From Phycisphaerae bacterium (lineage in GTDB: Bacteria > Planctomycetota > Phycisphaerae > Sedimentisphaerales > Anaerohalosphaeraceae), in the NCBI GenBank assembly GCA_014859965.1, contig JACZKQ010000168.1, forward strand, positions 1-43,062: a stretch of 43,062 nucleotides of DNA, read 5' to 3'. A program made the translations under genes and the position numbers. Below the pieces are notes generated by a model, which was given only the letters and a program-made list of their open reading frames with translations, did no database searches and was not told where the DNA came from. The stretch's first letter is position 1. Each line of letters opens with the position of its first letter. Of this stretch, positions 22,441 through 29,921 are shown piece after piece.

Positions 22441-23052
22441 TTATGCCTGCTTCTTCGTCACCTGATTGACCAGCGCCAGGATCAGCCCTAATGTAATAAA
22501 CGCGCCCACCGGCAGACCCATCGCCGCCCACGGCACAAACGCCTGCGGCATCACGACCTGCTCGGCGATCTTTCCCGTCGCCAGCAGCTCGCGAACGCCC
22601 GCCAGAACGCACAGCGTGATCGTGAACCCCAGCCCCATGCCCACCGCGTCGATGACGCTGATAAACACGCCGTTCTTGCTGGCGCACGCCTCGGCGCGGC
22701 AGATGATGATGCAGTTGACGATGATCAGCGGGATATACGGCCCAAGCGTCTCGCTCATGTCCGGCACAAAGGCCTTCAGGAACAGATCCGCAATCGTTAC
22801 AAAAGTCGCGATAGTCAGCGTGAACATCAGGATACGCAGGTGCGACTTGAGCAGATTCCGCATCAGGCTCACCACGATATTCGAGCACACCAGCACAAAA
22901 ATCACGCTAAGGCCCATCGTTAGCGCCGGTTTGACCGCCGCCGTAACCGCCAGCGTCGGGCACATCCCCAACAGCAGCCGCAGCACGGGATTCTCCTGCC
23001 ACAGCCCGGCCATAAACGTCCTGCTCGCCGCAATGCCGCTCGCATTCGCCAT
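22441..23052 (-). CDS. rnfE: Rnf complex subunit E, membrane protein
   Basis: The 203-residue protein has about six membrane spans and is homologous to RnfA in inverted topology. Cys31 (LLLGMCPTLAV) and Cys114 (IIVNCIIICRAEA) match the iron-sulfur ligand positions. The motif ENPVLRLLLGMCPTLAVT is characteristic of RnfE/NqrD. It starts one base after the rnfG stop codon, so the two are tightly coupled. No NqrF-like gene accompanies the set, which separates it from the sodium-pumping NADH:quinone oxidoreductase. Confidence 0.95.
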   Translation of the reverse strand: MANASGIAASRTFMAGLWQENPVLRLLLGMCPTLAVTAAVKPALTMGLSVIFVLVCSNIVVSLMRNLLKSHLRILMFTLTIATFVTIADLFLKAFVPDMSETLGPYIPLIIVNCIIICRAEACASKNGVFISVIDAVGMGLGFTITLCVLAGVRELLATGKIAEQVVMPQAFVPWAAMGLPVGAFITLGLILALVNQVTKKQA

Positions 23053-23053
23053 C

Positions 23054-23665
23054 TTATATCAACCCCTTTTCCTTCATCCCGGCCCTGACCTGGCCCACAA
23101 ATCGATTAAGCACGTCGACCACCGCCTCGCTGGTCACGGTCGCCCCGGTAATCGCCACGATATGGTCGTCGATGACAGACCGGTCGCCCGTCTTACCCAG
23201 TTCGAGATCCGATGCCGGCGCCCCCACGAACTGGTTGCGGAAATCATCCGTTTTCATCTTGTCGCCGAAGCCGGGCGTTTCGTTGCTGAACAGCACCCCG
23301 AAACCCCGCAATTCCTCGAACGCCGCATCCACGGCGACCACCAGCCGGATTTTGTCGGCGAAACCCGGCCCTTCGGCGATAAACGCCCAGCCCACCGTCC
23401 GGCCATTGGCATCCACGCCCTTCTTGATCTCCGTCGCGATGGTCTTGCCCTTGCCGGACTCGACGGGGAGTGCTTCGACTTGCGTCCGGAACTCGGCGGC
23501 CTCGCTCAGCATGGCGCCCGCCAGCCGGTTGAATTTGGCTATTTCGTTGTGAATGATCCGCGGCCGCCATGCCGCATCCAATGAGGCCAGCAGCACTCCG
23601 AACAGAATCGTCGCAATCAGCAGCAGCCAGCTCTCTTCCAGAAAGTATCGCGCTTGTCTATGCAT
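23054..23665 (-). CDS. rnfG: Rnf complex subunit G, covalent-FMN protein
   Basis: The start is ATG at 23665, with GGAGGCAAGG upstream; it overlaps the end of rnfD by eight bases. The 203-residue protein has one N-terminal membrane anchor (about residues 12-30) and a periplasmic FMN domain with the flavinylation motif ITGATVTS (172-179, FMN on Thr176). It has ETPGFGDKM, also typical of RnfG/NqrC. FMN would be attached by an ApbE-type flavin transferase, which is not in this window. The subunit passes electrons between RnfD and the RnfA/E core. Confidence 0.95.
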   Translation of the reverse strand: MHRQARYFLEESWLLLIATILFGVLLASLDAAWRPRIIHNEIAKFNRLAGAMLSEAAEFRTQVEALPVESGKGKTIATEIKKGVDANGRTVGWAFIAEGPGFADKIRLVVAVDAAFEELRGFGVLFSNETPGFGDKMKTDDFRNQFVGAPASDLELGKTGDRSVIDDHIVAITGATVTSEAVVDVLNRFVGQVRAGMKEKGLI

Positions 23666-24665
23666 TCGCCTTGCCTCCAATCGGCACAAGTTTGCAGAAT
23701 CGGTCGATCAGCGGCGTCGCGGCATTCATCAGCAGAATCGCGAACATCACGCCCTCCGGATATTCCCCCACCATGCGAATCAGCATGACCAGCGCCCCCA
23801 CGCCCGCGCCGAACAGCCACATGCCCTTGGCCGGCAGGGGCGCCGTCACCGGGTCCGTCGCAATGAAGAACGCACAAAACAGCAGAGAACCGCTGGCCAG
23901 GTGCATCACCGGCGACATGTACGCTTCGGGCTTGAACATAAAGCCGAGCCCCGCAAACACCGCCGCGGAGATCAGAACAGCCGCGGGAATATGAAACGAT
24001 ATCGTCCGCTTGACCAGAAGGTACACACCGCCGACGATCAGCGCCAACGCGCTCGTCTCGCCCAGACAGCCGCCCACCTGCCCCGTTGCCGCCGCCGACA
24101 ACTGCCGGTTGGCGATCTGCGGATCGGCCTTTCCCTTGATCGCGTCCTTGCTCCACCCCAACGGCGTCGCCTGCGTGATCGCCTCGGTATTCGCCGGTGA
24201 AATCGCCGGCATCGCCGGATCGATCGTCGCCGGAACCGTCCACGTCGTCATCAGCATCCCGAAAGACGCGGTCAGAAACGCCCGCCCCACCATCGCCGGA
24301 TTGAACGTGTTGGAGCCCAACCCGCCGAAGACCATTTTGCCGATGGCAATGGCGAACACCCCGCCCAGCGCCGCCAGCCACACCGGCACTGCCGGCGGCA
24401 GCGAAAACGCCAGGATCACACCCGTCACCACGGCACTGAGATCGTCGATCGATTGCCCCTTGCGGCGGATGACGTTGCATACCCATTCGGTCGCCACGCA
24501 CGCAATCACACACGCCGCCGTGATCATCACCGCCTGCATGCGAAAGTACACCACCGCCATCACCATCGCCGGCACAAGGGCGATGATCACGTCCAGCATG
24601 ATGCTCCGCGTCGAGTGGGCCTTGCTGATATGCGGCGCCGGCGAAACTGTTATCCTGTCAAGCAT
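23658..24665 (-). CDS. rnfD: Rnf complex subunit D, membrane flavoprotein
   Basis: The start is ATG at 24665, with GGAAGAG upstream; a TTG four codons earlier is in frame. The 335-residue protein begins with SPAPHISKAHSTRSIMLDV, the usual RnfD N-terminus, and has about eight to ten membrane segments. The FMN-attachment region reads ITQATPLG (163-170), where the common form is SGATPL. Thr167 is kept but the Gly is replaced by Gln. Other typical parts are present (FGGLGSNTFNPAMVGRAFL, GEYPEGVMFAILLMNA). It overlaps rnfG. Confidence 0.93.
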   Translation of the reverse strand: MLDRITVSPAPHISKAHSTRSIMLDVIIALVPAMVMAVVYFRMQAVMITAACVIACVATEWVCNVIRRKGQSIDDLSAVVTGVILAFSLPPAVPVWLAALGGVFAIAIGKMVFGGLGSNTFNPAMVGRAFLTASFGMLMTTWTVPATIDPAMPAISPANTEAITQATPLGWSKDAIKGKADPQIANRQLSAAATGQVGGCLGETSALALIVGGVYLLVKRTISFHIPAAVLISAAVFAGLGFMFKPEAYMSPVMHLASGSLLFCAFFIATDPVTAPLPAKGMWLFGAGVGALVMLIRMVGEYPEGVMFAILLMNAATPLIDRFCKLVPIGGKANA

Positions 24666-24717
24666 GTACTCTTCCAAATAAAGGGTAAGGAGTCTTTTCC
24701 ACGCGCTGGCCGCTTTG

Positions 24718-26094
24718 TTACTGAGGCATCCGCTTCTTCGCCCGCGCCACCAGTATTTTGCCCGTCTTGATGTAACCGGTCAACTCGATATTCGCCGGAC
24801 ATATATAGCTGCAGCACCCGCATTCGATGCACGCGTTCATATGGTACTGATCCGCCACGTCCAGCATCCCGTGCTTGACCGCATGGGCGATTCTGGTCGG
24901 ATTGATGCCCGCCGGGCACACCTGAAGGCACCGCCCGCAGCGAATGCACGGCGTCTCGCGCCGGTCGTACTTGGCCCGCGTGATCTCTTCCTTTGTCAGC
25001 AGCGTAACCGCCCCGCCCGTCTTGGTGATCGGCGTCGACAGGTCCGCAATCGCAAACCCCATCATCGGCCCGCCGAGGATCACCTTGGCGATTTTCTCGT
25101 CGAGCCCGCCGCAATAATCGATCAGGTCGGCCACCGGCGTGCCGATCGGCACATAATAATTGCCCGGCCGGGCGATCGACGAACCGCTCACCGTTGCCAC
25201 GCGATGCGTCAGCGGATTGCCGCACACTACCGCCTCGGCAATCGCCGCGCACGTCGCCACGTTCAGCACCACCACGCCGATCATCGGCGGAATGCCGCCT
25301 ACCGGCACATCCTTTTTCCAGACCGCCTTGATAAGCTGCCGCTCGCCGCCCTGCGGGTACTTTGTCCGCACCGGCACGACCTCGATGTTCTTCGCCTCGC
25401 GGCACTCACGCACCGCCTTATGCATGATCTTGATCGCCTCGGGCTTGTTGTCCTCGATGGCGATCTTGACATTAGAGCACTCCGCCGCCCGCGCCGCCAA
25501 CTGCACGCCCGCCAAGACCTGGTGTGTCCATTCCGTCATGACGCGGTAATCGCACGTGATAAACGGCTCGCACTCGCAGCCGTTGATGATGATCACGTCT
25601 TTGGGCATCTGCGGGTTAGGCTCCAGCTTGACGCGCGTCGGAAAACCGGCCCCGCCCATGCCGACGACACCCGCCTCCTGAATCGCCTCGCGTATCCGGA
25701 CAGGGTCCCATGCCGATGCATCGAAATCCGCCCCGAACCGCTGCGGGCACGGCCGCTTCACATTGTCCGCCGCCGCGTCCGTCTCGATAATCACCGCCAT
25801 GGCCCGCCCCAGCACCGGATGGGACTGCAGCGTAATATCCTTCACCACACCGTTCACCGATGAATGCACGGGCGCCGAAACAAACGCCTCCGCACGCCCT
25901 ATCACCTGCCCCGCTGTAACCGCCTCCTTCTTGGCGACAACCGGCTTGCAGATGGCGCCGATATGCTGACCCAGCAGAATCGCAACCTGTTTGCCGACCG
26001 TAAACAGCTCTATAGGACGTTGTTCCGTAAAGCGTTTATTTTCCTGCGGGTGAACCCCGCCGGCGAAGCTCATTGTACCCTTAATCTCAATCAT
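24718..26094 (-). CDS. rnfC: Rnf complex subunit C, NADH-binding iron-sulfur flavoprotein
   Basis: The 458-residue protein starts at ATG 26094 inside the end of the RseC-like gene. An N-terminal barrel-sandwich part (FAGGVHP, VNGVVKDITLQSHP) is followed by the NADH/FMN-binding domain with VVGMGGAGFPT and INGCECEPF. Two 4Fe-4S clusters come near the end: Cys383, 386, 389, 393 (CIRCGRCLQVCP) and Cys422, 425, 428, 432. RnfC is the peripheral subunit that reduces NAD+ on the cytoplasmic face. The protein ends 40 residues after the last cluster and lacks the long Ala/Lys tail of enterobacterial RnfC. Confidence 0.95.
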   Translation of the reverse strand: MIEIKGTMSFAGGVHPQENKRFTEQRPIELFTVGKQVAILLGQHIGAICKPVVAKKEAVTAGQVIGRAEAFVSAPVHSSVNGVVKDITLQSHPVLGRAMAVIIETDAAADNVKRPCPQRFGADFDASAWDPVRIREAIQEAGVVGMGGAGFPTRVKLEPNPQMPKDVIIINGCECEPFITCDYRVMTEWTHQVLAGVQLAARAAECSNVKIAIEDNKPEAIKIMHKAVRECREAKNIEVVPVRTKYPQGGERQLIKAVWKKDVPVGGIPPMIGVVVLNVATCAAIAEAVVCGNPLTHRVATVSGSSIARPGNYYVPIGTPVADLIDYCGGLDEKIAKVILGGPMMGFAIADLSTPITKTGGAVTLLTKEEITRAKYDRRETPCIRCGRCLQVCPAGINPTRIAHAVKHGMLDVADQYHMNACIECGCCSYICPANIELTGYIKTGKILVARAKKRMPQ

Positions 26095-26410
26095 GCGTCT
26101 CCTTCGATTGACACGCGTGTTTACCGCTTCCCAGACGGCGGGTCAGCGCAGCAACGCCGAACACCGTCGCAAAAACGACCGGCAAACTGCCCAGCACACC
26201 CAGCATGATCCGCACAGACGCCTGCGCCACAATCCCTGAAAGAACCTTGTCCATAAGCACAAGACAGATTATGAAGACGAGGATCGGCAGCAGGAACGCC
26301 GCCAGGGCTTTGGTGACGACCGAAGAGCCCTCCGCCCGGCCGAGAGTTTCGTACACTCCCTTGCAGTCGTGGGACCAAATACATCTTGAACAATTCTCTG
26401 CGTCGGTCAT
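26087..26410 (-). CDS. RseC/MucC-like two-span membrane protein, first gene of Rnf operon
   Basis: The 107-residue protein begins with a Cys cluster (ENCSRCIWSHDCKG: CxxC, then Cys six positions on), followed by two membrane helices (about 34-52 and 66-87) and a short basic end. The combination of N-terminal Cys and two helices resembles RseC/MucC-like proteins, some of which sit next to Rnf genes and assist the SoxR-reducing branch. It is shorter than E. coli RseC at the N-terminus, so the match is partial. Its stop overlaps the rnfC start by eight bases, making it the first gene of the operon. No ribosome-binding site is visible before its ATG. Confidence 0.55.
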   Translation of the reverse strand: MTDAENCSRCIWSHDCKGVYETLGRAEGSSVVTKALAAFLLPILVFIICLVLMDKVLSGIVAQASVRIMLGVLGSLPVVFATVFGVAALTRRLGSGKHACQSKETHD

Positions 26411-26417
26411 TATTTAT

Positions 26418-26454
26418 TTGCAGTCGTTTAAATCCGATCTTATAAAGAAGATCG
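26418..26454 (+). promoter_or_regulatory. Promoter and inverted repeat in the rnf/M48 intergenic region
   Basis: TTGCAG (26418-26423), 17-base spacer, TATAAA (26441-26446), reading toward the M48 gene. The -10 lies in an inverted repeat CGATCTT (26435-26441) / AAGATCG (26448-26454). This could be an operator for the protease gene, for the divergent Rnf operon, or both. Confidence 0.55.
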
Positions 26455-26509
26455 TAACGTTTTTCAACTCAATTTTCGGACGATTTGAGAAGAAGCTCGG
26501 GAGGCTGAC

Positions 26510-27301
26510 ATGCTTAGGACAATTTTAGTACTCTGGATCGTTTCCGTTTGTTCTCTCTTCACCGGATGCGCACAGAACCCGGTGACCGGTCAACGCCAGC
26601 TCATGCTCGTCAGCCGCGCCCAGGAGCAGCAAATCGGCGATGAATATGCCCCTGAGGTCGAAAAACAGTTGGGCGGGCCCATTCAGAATCCTCAGCTCCA
26701 GTCCTACGTCAACTCGGTCGGCCAGAAGATCGTACAGGTCAGCGACATGCCGGACCAGCAGTTCCAATTCGTCGCGGTGAACGACGATTCCGTCAACGCC
26801 ATGGCCCTGCCCGGCGGCTATATCTTCATCACGCGCGGCATGCTCCGGCAGATGGAAACCGAAGCCCAACTCGCCGCCGTCCTGGCACACGAAACCGTCC
26901 ACGTCACCGCCCGGCACTCCGCAAACGCGATGAGCCGGCAGATCGGCATCGGCCTGCTGCTGTCGGCGGTCGGTTCGCAAACCTCGCAGGCGGCGGGCAC
27001 TGTTGCCCAATTGGGGGCGCAGATTGTCGGCCTCAAGTACAGCCGGGACGACGAATACGAAGCGGACACCTTTGGTGTTGATTATCTGGCGAAGGCGGGC
27101 TATGATCCCCAGGGAATGGTTCAACTCATGCAGTTGCTCGAGGCGCAGAACAGCACCCGGCCGATTGAATTTTTCTCCACCCACCCGAATCCTGAGAATC
27201 GCCTGGGTAAGATTCGCCAGCACATTGCCGAAAGCGGCTACCAGGTAAACGGCGTCGCCGGCCGCACCGAATACAAAAAAGCAGTGCTCGACAGACTCTA
27301 A
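26510..27301 (+). CDS. M48-family metalloprotease lipoprotein
   Basis: Start ATG 26510 with CGGGAGG upstream. The 263-residue protein has a lipoprotein signal (SLFTGC, Cys20). The conserved opening NPVTGQRQLMLVS follows, then NAMALPGGYIFITRGML, the zinc motif HETVH (127-131) and DEYEAD (181-186), with Glu182 as third ligand. Unlike BepA, it has no C-terminal TPR domain; it ends soon after the THPNPENRL motif. It would act in the envelope on misfolded or outer-membrane proteins. The divergent rnf operon shares its upstream region. Confidence 0.92.
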   Translation: MLRTILVLWIVSVCSLFTGCAQNPVTGQRQLMLVSRAQEQQIGDEYAPEVEKQLGGPIQNPQLQSYVNSVGQKIVQVSDMPDQQFQFVAVNDDSVNAMALPGGYIFITRGMLRQMETEAQLAAVLAHETVHVTARHSANAMSRQIGIGLLLSAVGSQTSQAAGTVAQLGAQIVGLKYSRDDEYEADTFGVDYLAKAGYDPQGMVQLMQLLEAQNSTRPIEFFSTHPNPENRLGKIRQHIAESGYQVNGVAGRTEYKKAVLDRL

Positions 27302-27310
27302 CCCAGCGTC

Positions 27311-27346
27311 GCGGCACGGGCATCTTGCCCATAGTTCTGTGGCATG
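27311..27346 (-). repeat. GGGCA/TGCCC intergenic repeat copy
   Basis: GGGCATCTTGCCC on + strand, in the space between convergent genes. On the minus strand one frame reads Gly-Gln-Asp-Ala-Arg-Ala-Ala. It shares the core with copies at 11957 and 19795. Confidence 0.6.
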
Positions 27347-27403
27347 GAAACCCTGGCCCCGCCGAAACGAGGTGAAAGCGGCTGACTGCCCTTGCCTGGC
27401 TCC

Positions 27404-28489
27404 TCAAATGATGCGCTTGGCCGCACTTGTCCAGATATTCGCCGGTTCGCTGCCGGCGATCTCCAGAATGCGGGCCGGCTCCTCATGCATCGACGTCCGC
27501 GCCGACAGATAGGCCGCCTCGATCAACGCCATGTTGTCCAGGTCGACGCTCCGGCGCGCCTGCGTCTTCTGCTTGTCCGGCGTCGTCACGCTCGCCGCAA
27601 AATCCATCAGCATCCGCAGTATCGATGGCGCCTCTACGTTCTCAAACTCGGACCGCTCCAGCACCCGCCCGCGATTATCGCACACCGTGAAATGATCCTC
27701 CGACGCCGTCACCGAGCCCTCGGAATGGTGCAGCCGCAACTGGCACTGCGGCGGACCGAACGTTCGCGTGGCGATCAGATTGGCAATCAGGGTATCCGAA
27801 TACTTCATCGTCAAGACCGCCGTATCCTCCGTCAATGACAGCCGCTGCTGCCGGTCCGGCGCATGGTTCGTATTCAGCGAGTACACCCTCTGCGGAATCC
27901 CGAAATTCAGCACAATCTGGTCCACCAGGCCGTAACAGTTGCGCAGCAGCACGCCGCCGCCGGCAAGCTGCGGGTCGCTCAGCCAGCGGTCCCTAACATC
28001 ATCCAGCAAGCCCGGCAGATAGCACGCGGCGGTCACCAGGTGAATCCGCCCCCGGTCATTTGATTCCAGATATTCCTTCAGAAGCTCAAAACCGGGGCTG
28101 TAACGCGTGGTATTGGCGACCGTGTATTGGACCTTCTCCGTCTCGGCAATCGCCAAAAGCTCGGCCGCCTGCCCGAAATTCAGCCCCGGCGGCGCCACTT
28201 TCAGCACGTGAAAACCCTTCCTCAGCGCCAGCCTCACGTGCTCATCGCAGAGGTGCAGGCCCGCCGCCACAATGAGCACGTCGAGCTGGTTCTGGATAAG
28301 TAACTGGCGATAATCCTCAACTCCGCTGCAGCCGTACTTACTGGAGACAGTCTGCAGCATCTCCCCGTCACGATCGGCCGCCGCCGTGATCTCGTACAGA
28401 CCCGTCTCGACGGCCGCGGCCGCCAGACGCAGTCCTGTGTCGTTCAGGCCCAGAATGCCTGTTTTTAACTTCGCCCGGCCGGAAACCAT
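27404..28489 (-). CDS. Gfo/Idh/MocA-type oxidoreductase, probably lacking catalytic residues
   Basis: The start is ATG 28489, seven bases behind the glyA stop; a TTG directly after that stop is in frame too. The 361-residue protein has a Rossmann start (TGILGLNDTGLRL) and the two-domain layout of the family. However, the usual EKP motif is KVAP (97-100, VLKVAPPG). The region that in relatives carries Asp and His (DxGxH) reads LLRNCYGLVD (181-190). It is thus probably a binding or regulatory protein rather than a dehydrogenase. It is likely co-transcribed with glyA. Confidence 0.75.
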   Translation of the reverse strand: MVSGRAKLKTGILGLNDTGLRLAAAAVETGLYEITAAADRDGEMLQTVSSKYGCSGVEDYRQLLIQNQLDVLIVAAGLHLCDEHVRLALRKGFHVLKVAPPGLNFGQAAELLAIAETEKVQYTVANTTRYSPGFELLKEYLESNDRGRIHLVTAACYLPGLLDDVRDRWLSDPQLAGGGVLLRNCYGLVDQIVLNFGIPQRVYSLNTNHAPDRQQRLSLTEDTAVLTMKYSDTLIANLIATRTFGPPQCQLRLHHSEGSVTASEDHFTVCDNRGRVLERSEFENVEAPSILRMLMDFAASVTTPDKQKTQARRSVDLDNMALIEAAYLSARTSMHEEPARILEIAGSEPANIWTSAAKRII

Positions 28490-28495
28490 TGACAA

Positions 28496-29779
28496 TCAAT
28501 CCCGCCCCGCGCCGTGGCTGCCGTCCCGAGGAATAATGAAATGGTCCGGAACCGGGAATCGCGAACACAGCAGCAGCGACTCTCTGGCTACCTGCTCGAT
28601 CACGCTTTCGTCGTCGATGTGCTCGATCACCCGCTTGAAAAATCCGGCGATCATTTCCATCTCGGGCTCCTTCATGCCGCGCGTCGTCACAGCCGGCGTA
28701 CCCAGCCGAACCCCGCTGGGATTGAACGGCGGCGCCGTATCCCCCGGCACCGTATTGTAATTGGTGACGATCCGTGCCCGGTCCAGCGCCTTGGCGAATT
28801 TTTTGCCTGCAACGCCCTTATTCCGCAGATCAATCAGCAGCAGGTGATTGTCCGTGCCGCCGCTGACCAGATTAAATCCGTGCTCCATCAGTTTCTCGCC
28901 AAGCCGTTTGGCATTCGCCACAATTTGCCTGGCGTACTGCACAAATTCCGGCGTATCCGCCTCCGCCAGCGCCACGGCGATCGCCGTCACCGTGTGCATG
29001 TGAGGCCCGCCCTGCAATCCCGGAAATACCGCCCGATCCATCGCAGCGGCATGCTCCGCCTTGCACAGCAGCATCCCCCCGCGGGGCCCGCGCAGCGTCT
29101 TGTGGGTCGTCGTCGACACGATATCCGCGTACGGCACCGGGCTCTTGTGTATGCCCGCCACGACCAGTCCCGAGATGTGTGCGATGTCGCTGACGTGGTA
29201 AGCGCCCACGCGTTTGGCGATCTCGCCGAAAATCTCAAAATCGATTTGCCGCGGGTACGCCGTCGCGCCCGAAATAATAATCTTCGGCCGGTGCTTTTTG
29301 GCAAACTCCTCGATCTGCCCGTAATCGAACAGTCCCGTCTGCGGGTCCACCGAGTACTGCACCGAGTTGTATACCTTGCTGGTGAAACTCGCCTTCCAGC
29401 CGTGCGTCAGGTGCCCCCCGTTGACCAGCGACAGACCCATGATCATATCGCCGGGATTGATCAGCGTCGAGTATGCCGCCACATTCGCCACCGAACCCGA
29501 ATAAGACTGCACGTTGGCGTGATCGGCCCCGAAAACCTTCTTGGCGCGGTCGATCGCGATCGTCTCGATCAGGTCCGTTACCTGCTGGCCTTCGTAGTAA
29601 CGCTTGCCCGGGTAACCCTCCGCATACTTGTTCGTCAAACAGCTTCCCGTCGCCTGCATGACCGCCTTGGATACATAATTCTCCGACGCAATCATCCGGA
29701 TAGAACCGCTCTGCCGGGCCTTCTCCTGCGTCAGAAGTTCAAAAATCTGAGGATCGTATTGTTCAAGTGCCGATAACAT
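28496..29779 (-). CDS. glyA: Serine hydroxymethyltransferase
   Basis: The start is ATG 29779, with GGAG eight bases upstream; a TTG five codons earlier is in frame. The 427-residue protein has the PLP lysine in TTTHKTLRGPRGG (Lys227), the aspartate of SDIAHISGL (Asp198), and ASENYVS with the typical YAEGYPGKRYYEG. It converts serine and tetrahydrofolate to glycine and 5,10-methylene-THF. One position differs from the usual pattern: the common SGSQAN is SGSVAN here. A divergent promoter pair separates it from the TPR gene. Confidence 0.96.
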   Translation of the reverse strand: MLSALEQYDPQIFELLTQEKARQSGSIRMIASENYVSKAVMQATGSCLTNKYAEGYPGKRYYEGQQVTDLIETIAIDRAKKVFGADHANVQSYSGSVANVAAYSTLINPGDMIMGLSLVNGGHLTHGWKASFTSKVYNSVQYSVDPQTGLFDYGQIEEFAKKHRPKIIISGATAYPRQIDFEIFGEIAKRVGAYHVSDIAHISGLVVAGIHKSPVPYADIVSTTTHKTLRGPRGGMLLCKAEHAAAMDRAVFPGLQGGPHMHTVTAIAVALAEADTPEFVQYARQIVANAKRLGEKLMEHGFNLVSGGTDNHLLLIDLRNKGVAGKKFAKALDRARIVTNYNTVPGDTAPPFNPSGVRLGTPAVTTRGMKEPEMEMIAGFFKRVIEHIDDESVIEQVARESLLLCSRFPVPDHFIIPRDGSHGAGRD

Positions 29780-29815
29780 GTTTAGTTTCTCCAAAATTGA
29801 GACTGTTATCCGATT

Positions 29816-29844
29816 CTTATATCACACGCGCTGCCTTTCCACAA
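29816..29844 (-). promoter_or_regulatory. Promoter of glyA
   Basis: On the minus strand: TTGTGG (29844-29839), 17-base spacer, TATAAG (29821-29816). It gives a leader of about 30 bases before the ATG at 29779. The -35 overlaps the shared palindrome. Confidence 0.6.
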
Positions 29845-29857
29845 CAATTAATTGTTG
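29842..29857. promoter_or_regulatory. Perfect 16-base palindrome shared by divergent promoters
   Basis: CAACAATTAATTGTTG overlaps the -35 of the glyA promoter on one side and the -35 (TTGACA) of the TPR promoter on the other. The position is typical of an operator at which one dimeric regulator could control both genes. Confidence 0.6.
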
Positions 29858-29883
29858 ACAACCCCCCGTTTCTACCCTAATAT
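29855..29883 (+). promoter_or_regulatory. Promoter of TPR gene
   Basis: A perfect TTGACA (29855-29860), 17-base spacer, TAATAT (29878-29883). It lies about 40 bases before the ATG at 29922. Confidence 0.65.
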
Positions 29884-29921
29884 ACTGCGTTTACAGCTAT
29901 ACAGTGGAGATCGTGCAGTAA

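Noticed and set aside
20895..26094. Na+-translocating NADH:quinone oxidoreductase (Nqr) instead of Rnf
   Set aside because: The set includes RnfB and RnfC with ferredoxin-type clusters and lacks NqrA and NqrF, which fixes it as Rnf.
27298..27486. 62-codon minus-strand ORF in the spacer before the Gfo/Idh gene
   Set aside because: It runs through the GGGCA/TGCCC repeat and into the Gfo/Idh gene, has no ribosome-binding site, and is best explained by the repeat.
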